Shown here: positions 56,450-64,000 of the stretch, piece by piece
Layout: each line of letters opens with the position of its first letter
Position numbering within the stretch: position 1 is the first letter of the stretch
DNA from: Bactrocera neohumeralis
Taxonomy: Eukaryota; Arthropoda; Insecta; Diptera; Tephritidae
Assembly (NCBI RefSeq): GCF_024586455.1
Contig: NC_065920.1
Location: 71,332,821 to 71,396,820, forward strand
Length of the DNA stretch: 64,000 nt
Direction of reading: 5' to 3'
Made by a program: the position numbers and the translations under genes
Notes under the pieces: generated by a model
Database searches by the model: none
Seen by the model: the letters and a program-made list of their open reading frames with translations, nothing else
What the model was told of the DNA's origin: nothing

Positions 56450-58620
56450 TGTTTTTAATTTGATTTACTTTTATTATTTTCTTTTATTATTATTTACCTT
56501 CCTTAATTTTTTTCATTTTGTAGATATTTTTTCCCCCTTTTATTTTTCACTTTCTTCTTTCACAACAACTCCACAAACTCAATTTGGTTTATGTTTTCAA
56601 CTATTGCAAATATGGGTCAATGGCTGTAAACTCCTCCCGTGCCACTGAGCTCCTCTTCACTCTCTCCTCCTTCACCCAACCAAACAGTCATAATGCATTA
56701 ATAATGCAGCGACACCTACAGTTAAACTGGAGTGTATTGAAGCATTTTGTCCACTGCCACGAACACTACCATACCGGCAGCGCGGCAAACACATGCAAGT
56801 TTAATGCGAATTTTCACACCTCAAAAAAGGCAAAGCGGAAAGTGAAAAGTTTTACAGTGTTAAAGTTGAAAATTCTTTATTATTATTTTTATTTCTTCAT
56901 ACCGCGCTGATTCTATACATATAAATATGTAGATATATAAGTTGTATATATGTTTATTTCTATATATTTATGTTGCCTGAATCGCTGGCTGTTGACTCGC
57001 CGTTTCGTTGAAATGAAAAATTGCTCAATTCTGCATATATACCACGCTTCTATACTTATATACATACATATTTGTATGTACGTATGTTTGTCCGATTGGT
57101 GTATCGTTTCAGCTTTATCATTATGTCGCTACCTACAAACATTCAATATCATTATATTTAACTTCATCACTGTCAACACCAATATCAGCAACAACATAAT
57201 AATCACCTTCATATTTGCTGTTGGCATGCCAGCAGCACCAAGAACCATCCGCACGTTCGCCGCTGACCAACAGTCCACCTCTCTCGCTCCTCCTTTGTTT
57301 ACACTGCTGCTGAGTCCGTTGCGCGGCACGTTGCTGCAGTTAGTTTTTATGTTACCGCCAGTTGGTTTCTGGCCAGTAGTGCCTCTGCTTTTTTGCTGTT
57401 TTTGTCCATATGTAGCCTTAAGTTTGGCGCACAGGTGCCAGCACGCGATAGTTGTGTGGGTGTGTGTGTTTGTCTGGTGTTTTGATGTTTATTTGTGGAA
57501 TTTCGCGAATTTTTAGCATTGTAGCTGAGTTCTGGTTGTTGTTTTTTTATGCGGTATTATTTTATACTTCTCTTTATTACTCTCTTGCGGTTGCCGTTGA
57601 GCAAGTTTTTGCGCCTTCGCTTTTATTGATTTTATTGGCGGCTACTCAGATAGCATTTTTGTGAAACCCAATTGCAACAGTCTGCGGTCGGTTATTAGTA
57701 ATTTCGCTTATCGGCAGACGATTTCACATATTAACCATATATACTTATGTACATACATATAGCTATATTTATAGCAGTCTTCACTTCTTACTTGTTTTTT
57801 GCACGTTGTGTTTTCCGCACTGTTTTCTGCGAAACTGCTTTATGAGCTTTTTTGTTTTTACTTTTATTGCTTTTATTTCTCAATTTTATTTAATAATTTG
57901 TTGTTGTGTGCTTTCTGCTACCTGCTGTTGCTTTATTTTCACGCTCAATTTAATTGAGCGCGTCATCAATTAGCACATGCAACTCGCTGGACTTAATCGA
58001 GTTAGCTTAAGTGGCAGTGTTCCGCGAATTTTAAACAATAAAAAATTATATAAATTATATGAGCAATTAGCAAGAATTCAGAAATATTTGAAATTCAGAA
58101 ATGTTAAAGCGACTATTGAGCATAATTATGGAGTCTAATTAAACTTCTTGAGAGATCTTAGTAGGATCATTGGGTTTGTTGACTTTGACTACTCCAAAAA
58201 TATCTTTGAAGAGATGATTCTAAGTATGTTTACTCTCTTTTCTAAAAAAAAGTTGATAATATTAAGAAAATCTTCGGCTTCAACAACATTTCTGAAGAGC
58301 AAACTACGATTTTATTATATAATTTTGGTTGAACACAATATTATGGTTATTCCATTTACATTTTTTCGTTAATTTGGTATATACTTGCACCAAATACTTT
58401 GGATACATACTTGCTCTATTTGAGTCATTAATCAATCTCATCTGACCTAGATTTTGCAACTTTAAGTTCAACTGCTATGAATATTACACGAGACATTCTC
58501 GTCACAATACTCATATAGTTGCTCTATTCTTCATCTAATTTCACTGATCTTGTTCGAAAGGTTTTAGTTGTTATTTTGGAAAAATCTTGTTCTTGAGCAC
58601 CTGAAGTCAGTATCTTTATA
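56450..58620. other. Repeat-poor host sequence
   Basis: Contains the longest purely host-like open frame (56950-57516, 188 codons), but it starts in microsatellite DNA, is Leu/Ile/Cys-rich and shows no domain or homology that I recognise, so I do not call it. The 57230-57470 segment is GC-rich and could be a promoter or exon of a neighbouring gene. No transposons recognised. Confidence 0.35.
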
Positions 58621-58656
58621 AAAAACTGATCTCTGTTCGCGAAACCACCTTCTTAC

Positions 58657-60420
58657 TATCGCTAATGTTAGGTTAGGTTAATCTAGTAGACCAATTAACC
58701 ACGCATAGACCAATTTTGATTCTTTGCGTTAACATATGGAGTTCAGTTACAAAGTCCAAGAGGAGTAGTCATCCTTTAGGATGCTTGCGCTTGATACGAA
58801 TTTTAACAGACCCATCGGTCTCATTATCGATACATTCTCCAGTGTTTTATACCGTGGGGACCTCAGATGCTTACAGCGTCGACTTGCCAATGCGGGACAA
58901 GTGCACAAGAGATGCTCCATTGTTTACCTGGTGCTTTGCTCAAGACATTTCCTGCAGTCTTCTCGTTCTGTGAACCCCATTCTGCGGGCGTGTGTCTCCA
59001 ACCAGGCAGTAAACAGTTAGTATTCGAATCATGCTCCCACAATCTCTTTTATCGAATGCCAATAGGAATTTTGTGTAATTCCGATCTACCGTTTTGCACA
59101 TGACTTTTGCAGTTTTGCACCCAGGTAGCTCGTTAAATCGAGTTTTGATTTTCTTGATCACATTTTCGCGTGTTAGCCGCCACCATTTTTGGCAATAAAG
59201 TCCACTACGGATATTTCATTGACCTCGATGCCTTTGTGGCTTGGCACCCAGTAGAAGTGTTGACGCTTGATTCTGGCAAACACCTTAACACTGCTAACCT
59301 GCTTCCCAAGACATTTCTGGCCGATATGCCATACGAGGTTACTTCCTTGATTGCTCTCTGGCTGTCTACGTAGATGTTGACTCAGGAATTCCCTGCAGGT
59401 GCATTAGAGACCAACTTCTCATGAATAGCAAATACCTCAGCTTGAAATTTACTGCAGTGGATCGGCAACTTAAATAGTTGCTTTATGCCTAACTCTGGAC
59501 AGTATAACTCCGTCGTACATTTTTGATCCGTATAAATGTTTAGAATATTGCGCGTAGCTAACATACCTTTACGCCAATAATTTTTTATATGTTTACTTTG
59601 ATCCTTCCTTCCTTCCCAGTTGAAAAGTGGATCATGTAGTCGGTGTTTGCCAAATCGCCATTACCAACCGAGCTATGCCCGAAGGTTCTATACTCGTATG
59701 TAAATTCTCCTGCAGCCAGTAGTCGTCCAGCTGAGTTTTCTGCGCAGTTTTCAGCAAAGAGGTGTATAGGTGGCAGGTTTAGTACCAAGGGCCGCCGTTG
59801 GATTTGTTCTTAAAGAACTATGTTATGCACTGCGCAGCGAGCCTCTGAACTTTTCCATTGGCTGCCGGCAGGTGGATTTCCGTACGCTTGTCCACCATAC
59901 TACTGCACCGTAGAGCAGAATTGGTCTTACAATAGCTGTTTAGCACCAGGGCATGAGATAGCCCCCAGTGGTGGTTACAATACTGCTAACTTGCTTAGCA
60001 CTTTATTCACCACTAATGTCCATAGAAGCGGAGATAGCACTCCACCTTGCGGAGTACCTTTACAGACTTCCTTGGTCATTCTGGCATCATGCCATTCTGC
60101 TCTTATCCTTCTAGAGGTCAAAAGATTTGTTATCCAGCGTTGTATAGCAGAACCAACACCTATTGATTCGATACTATGTAGAATATATGCAAGAGAAGTT
60201 TTGTTGAACACTCCAGAAATATGCAGAAATGCTTTAATACTATATTTCTTACATTCAAGAGTTCTTTCGATATTAAATACCAGTGTATGGAGTGCATTCT
60301 CTACTGATCTGCCCTTGGTATATGCGTGCTGCGCCTTGGATAATCTGTTGGGAGGCGCTGTGGAACAAATTTGCAAGTCCAAGATTTTCTGTAGTGTTTT
60401 CAGCAGTATACAAGTAAAAG
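58657..60420 (-). mobile_element. 5'-truncated LINE with 30-bp target-site duplication
   Basis: Reverse strand: SKAQHAYTKGRSVENALHTL (60290-60350), AFLHISGVFNKTS (RT motif A; the Asp of FLDI is His), CKGTPQGGVLSPLLW (60010-60055). The YADD block is deleted, then the RT thumb, RNase H (NIYTDQKC, FQAEVFAIHEK, 59400-59540; WVPSHKGIEVNE region 59200-59260), a degraded tail and a 3' UTR ending TTAGGTTAGGTTA (58667-58680 forward). TGATCTCTGTTCG.GAAACCA at 58627-58656 and 60421-60450 (29 of 30 bases equal) flanks both ends, as expected of one target-primed insertion. Confidence 0.88.
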
Positions 60421-60454
60421 TGATCTCTGTTCGGGAAACCACCTTCTTACAATA

Positions 60455-61270
60455 TACGAAATATTCAACAAACTACTCTGTACTCAATATATGTATCAAT
60501 GAATATCACTGTGAAGATTTTCCTTTTTAGTAAAGAGTTCAGCCCTTGATATAATCTACTTACCATTTTCAAAGCTTCATGTAACCAAAAGAAGAAAGTT
60601 AGTTTTTTCTAATGCCGAGTGAATGATAGCATACTCTTTATATTCAAAAAGGGGTAAAATAATTATTTGTTGGAAACTATAATGTCTACTTGAAATAAAA
60701 AAAATAAAAGAGAAAATAGATATTAGATATTAGATAAAACTCCCAGATTTGTGCTCTTTTAGAACTTCAAAACAAACAAATTAAAGAGAAAGTATCTAAG
60801 TATGTTCTTAAGCATTCACTTTTACTTCGGCTTTTCATTAGAAAAATCAGATTCGATCGATTCAAAACAGATCTGAGTGGTTTTGTACATACATATGTGC
60901 TTTATGCTTATGTAGGAATATATTCAAAGAAGACTGTCGTTTAGCCAAGCATAACATACCTTTATGGTATTTTATTCGCTTTACGGTTCTTTGTAATGTA
61001 TAAGAAAATTTTGAAACTTTCTATTAGCAATTTTATATTCGAATACACTCCGTCTCAAGTAGACTAAACCAAGAAGAAAATATGAATGCAAGATTTCGAA
61101 ATCGGGAAATTTTATTATACGTTCTTGTAACGGATTTCATATTTTCCTAATATCATAATGAACAGACTTACTCCTGAATAACGTGCTGTAAATGAGTACA
61201 TAACGAGTTGGTCACAGATCCTGATTTTCTTGACATATTTTTGTTCAGTTATGAGGGTTACATGGTTACG
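60455..61270. other. AT-rich unannotated stretch
   Basis: No gene or repeat family recognised. Confidence 0.3.
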
Positions 61271-61279
61271 CTAATAAAT

Positions 61280-61790
61280 AAAATTGTTGCATTTGCAGTG
61301 ATGATAGTGCACAAACCATTGTTCAGACGCCATTGTATCCTCAAAAGGTAACGGTTTGGAGTGCTTTCTGGACAGAGTGAATCATTGGTTCATATTTCTT
61401 TAAAAATGATCCAGCCATAATGTTGCAGTCAATAGTATGCGATGTGGAGCCGTGATTAATGATTTTTTGGTGCTTGAATTTGAGGGAGATAATGTGGATG
61501 AACTTTGATTCCAACCAACCAACGAAGAAATAAATTTAATGAAGTAACATTTTTTGTGAGTGCATTATCGTCGTGAGCCTGCAGCATCCAAGATCGTGCG
61601 ATTCCACTATTTTTTGAAGGGTTGCGTGAGGTCACTTATCTACGCAGATAAACCCGAGACGATTAACGCCTTGAAAGATAAAATTCGGCTCCAATTGCTG
61701 CAAAAAGTGTTCGAAAGTTATGCCTTTCGGCTGGAATTTATTCGAGCCGACCTTGGCCTACAACTTACCCGAAATCGTTTTTAAAATATA
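61280..61790 (+). mobile_element. DDE transposase remnant (WFQQDGA-type family), C-terminal half
   Basis: Forward strand: DDSAQTIVQTPLYPQKVTVW then SAFWTE and IIGSYFFKNDPA (61300-61420), matching the HPEKVTVWCGLWAGGIIGPYFFKND stretch of this family. A damaged centre follows. RFHYFLKGCVRSLIYADKPE (61600-61655; family DYFLWGYVKxxVYADKP), INALKDKIR and FRLEFIRADLG end in a stop at 61782. The catalytic Asp in WFQQDGA is lost. This and the copies at 6890 and 42880 are separate, differently truncated members. Confidence 0.7.
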
Positions 61791-61849
61791 ATGGAAACCC
61801 TTATCTTTGCAATGAAGCTTTATTTCTTTTTGTCCCAAGTCCCAAAAAA

Positions 61850-62350
61850 CTTCTGCTTTCTTTAGACACCGCTTACGCGTTTATAGCCGAGTTTACCACA
61901 GCTCGCCATTCGTTCTTCCTTTTCGCTGTTTGGCGCCAATTGGAGATTCCAAGTGTAGGTGCAGGTCCTTCTCCACCTGAACTCTCCAACGAAGAGGGGG
62001 TCTTCCTCTTCCTCTGTTTCCCCCGGCGGCAATTGTTTCGAACACTCTCAGAGCCGAAGTATTTTCGTCCATTCGGACAACATGACCTGGCCAGCGTAGC
62101 CGCTGTCTTTTAATTCGCTGAACTATGTCAATGCCGTCGTAAGAGTATATGTCATCGTTCATCGAATGCGATATGCGCTGTGGCCAATGCACAAAGGACC
62201 ATAAATCTTTCGCAGAACCTTTCACTCGAAAACTCGTAACTTTGACTCATCAGATGTTGTCATCGTCTATGCCTCTGCACCATATAGCAGGACAGGGTTG
62301 ATGAGTGACTTCTAGAGTTTCTTTGTTCGTCGAGAGAGGATTTTACTTCT
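61850..62350 (-). mobile_element. RTE-like LINE, C-terminal part
   Basis: Reverse strand reads LSRRTKKLWKSLINPVLLYG (62270-62335), TTSDESKLRVFERKVLRKIY (62200-62265), then DIVQRIKRQRLRWPGHVVRM (62055-62125), RVFETIAAGGNRGRGRPPLR (61990-62050) and W..QVEKDL. These are the RTE C-terminal blocks (RLRWLGHVxRM, GRPxxRWxDQVExDL). Frameshifts at about 62150 and 61960 break it. A 64-base piece of the same region is inside the Tc1 element at 40050-40113. Confidence 0.8.
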
Positions 62351-62399
62351 CCATTTGTCTACTTAGTTCGAAGAAGCCTCTCTTCCGAGACTGTTGTTT

Positions 62400-62600
62400 A
62401 CTTTTCGTTGGAAGCGTTTTTTACGTGGCGGGCGATGGTTCGCCATTTAACTTGAGCTCGCCTACAACCAGATGTTTTTTGGCTACTCAGGGCATACTTG
62501 GTCTAAGACCGGAAGTTCTGAGTTGCTTGAGCCATATGTAAAAGAATCGTTTCTGGCCATTCCCAAATGATTGGGGATCAGAGAACTTTCCTGCAGTCCA
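62400..62600 (+). repeat. Dispersed repeat shared with 51380-51610
   Basis: Second copy of the repeat described at 51380 (ACGTGGCGGG...CTCGCCTACAACCAGATG...GGCTACTCAGGG...TTGCTTGAGCCATATGT...CAGAGAACTTTCCTGC). It lies directly beside the RTE-like fragment, so it may be part of the same element in life, but the order is not proven. Confidence 0.7.
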
Positions 62601-62609
62601 AAAAATCAC

Positions 62610-64000
62610 TCTTTATTAATTTAACCCAGGTTTTGAATGATCCCAAATTTACTAATTAAACCCAGGTCCTGAATAATTCCAAATTTTGACCTTTCAAAAT
62701 AAAACTCATTAACATTTTCGAAATTTTGTATTACAATTTTTGGTTTCGCCCAAAATCTTCGCTTCCCTACTTGATTTTTATTTTCCCTTTTACGATTTTC
62801 AACAATTGTTTTGGTTTCGATTTCAAAACCATGTCATTGCTACCGCATGTTTTTGTTGCACTCAAGCCGAATTCGTTGCTAATGGCCATTTAATTAGCCG
62901 CAACTAATTCGCATTCGGTTTTAAAAGCTTTGCAACGATTTTGTGGCTTCGTTTAATAGGTTTAGATGTACTTAAGTACTAATGTATAAATATCTGTGTA
63001 CATATGTATATTGTGTGTGCGTTAAAACAACTCAACAGTTGCGCATTGCAACATTGTTTGGGAGCCGCCTCATCAAATTGCGCCTTACCCGCCTCCTTCG
63101 CCGCTTTCGGCACAAACAGCCTCTTCTTGCTTTATTTAGTAAACTTGACCAAGTCGAGCGTTTATGTGGAGAGCCAGCGGGCAGGTTGTAGCGGAGTATG
63201 AGCATGTATTTGTTTTGAATTGTTGTTGCGTACTTTGTTGTTATTTGTTTGTTGGGTCATTCGGCCATTTGTTGATTGAGCATTGATGAGCACACACATA
63301 CATATGTACATGGAAACAAAATTGTTTTGATCCGCTGTTAAGCATTTGATTTATGCTTGTTCGATTTGCGATTACACAAACACACACACGCATGCACACA
63401 TACATACATACATACACACATGCAAGTGCATTTCTTTGTATTTAACCGCATTTCAAGATGGGTCTTATTGATTTCATCTCATCGCCGCTTTGTGGAACCA
63501 ACAGCTGTGACTTGATCACACACACACGCATACACAGACACACAAAAGCTGCTACTGAATTTGTATTTGAAAGTTTGTAAACCATCAGCCAAGCTGCGCT
63601 TATATTTGCTAGTAACTTACTCGCTTGATTGCCTTGTCGTTTGCTCGAGTGAAATGCTGCGGGTGTTCGGGCGACCATCTCTAAAAGGCTTATGTGTCAC
63701 ATAAGTAACGGTATGTTTGTTGCTTTCGCAGGAATGCCGCAGGTTGTTGTTTGAAGCATGTGTCAACATGCAGCACGCGCTTGCACCAAACACACACACC
63801 CACACACTTACAAACATACACCTGCAGTGTATGGGGATTTGCCTTGCTTGAGGAAACATCCAAAAGCGTTTAAATGCTCATCTTTATGGCCTGCAATTGC
63901 CGCGTAAGTTATAGAGTTGTTAGGCGAAAGTTGTGTGACTTCATCAAATGAAAGCTTTTTAGCTCGCAATCGGAAAATTGTCCAAGTCGCTGTTGCGGCT
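62610..64000. other. Repeat-poor host sequence with microsatellites
   Basis: CACACA/CATACA microsatellites occupy 63370-63424 and 63515-63545, and a further one lies near 63787-63825. The GC-richer stretches at 63030-63190 and 63570-64000 look single-copy. Overlapping frames there (62982-63201, 63442-63859) are on both strands and unsupported. Confidence 0.4.

Noticed and set aside
56950..57516. 188-codon forward frame, the longest unassigned ORF
   Set aside because: Starts inside TATA/CATA microsatellite DNA, composition is Leu/Ile/Cys/Val-rich, no domain, and the opposite strand is also open for part of it; treated as chance.
60421..60442. Extra N-terminal residues of the LINE RT frame
   Set aside because: Lies within the target-site duplication, so it is flanking DNA read by chance.
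1..64000. tRNA, rRNA or other structured RNA genes
   Set aside because: None recognised by eye on either strand; a covariance-model search would be needed to exclude short or degenerate ones.

Overview
This window looks like a gene-poor, repeat-rich piece of a higher-fly (schizophoran Diptera) nuclear genome, most likely a true fruit fly (Tephritidae). That assignment is an inference. It rests on the AT-rich intergenic texture, the many CATA/TACA microsatellites, the mix of mariner-like, Tc1-like, RNase-H-bearing LINE and RTE-like remnants, short GT-AG introns in the one clear gene, and non-coding repeat families that I recall from tephritid and drosophilid assemblies. Nothing bacterial, viral or organellar was seen.

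The one convincing host gene is at 43887-44731 (+). It has four exons joined by three short phase-0 introns and encodes a secreted protein of about 182 residues of the DUF1091 (DM8) family. Every reading frame and splice site is intact although the gene lies between decayed transposons. A poly(A) signal follows the stop by 13 bases. Other host coding evidence is weak: possible first exons near 113-183 and 17303-17442, and a 44-codon ORF at 17637.

The rest is mainly a graveyard of transposable elements. DNA transposons: mariner-like remnants of several subfamilies (4880-5560, 9520-9900, 15400-15985, 26003-27878, 28870-29530, 34800-35590, 36290-37496, 46130-46640), three copies of an element with a WFQQDGA-type DDE transposase (6890-7680, 42880-43660, 61280-61790), a Tc1-like element with both inverted ends (39664-40776), and two non-autonomous elements (4037-4739 and 14299-14832). 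LINEs: RNase-H-bearing elements at 1060-1487, 20170-21490, 29660-30250, 41356-41700, 44785-45970, 49490-50390, 54950-56035 and 58657-60420. RTE or related LINE pieces lie at 2530-2785, 9930-10660, 15993-17062 and 61850-62350.

Tandem and structured repeats stand out. There is a six-unit array of hairpin-forming units (12529-13806), a six-copy array of a ~154-bp monomer derived from a dispersed repeat (52667-53490), a ~60-copy TTTTAAG satellite (33976-34398), a ~50-60-bp degenerate satellite (31660-32480), a degenerate repeat at 1900-2372, and a 44-bp-arm inverted repeat at 9385-9508. LINE 3' ends repeatedly finish in CCTAA/TTAGG units, the same unit as the ancestral insect telomere repeat.

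The remaining stretches (for example 1-1050, 2790-4030, 17070-18900, 21500-23880, 30260-31650, 32490-33970, 50400-51380, 56450-58620 and 62610-64000) look like single-copy intergenic or intronic DNA with no recognisable gene.
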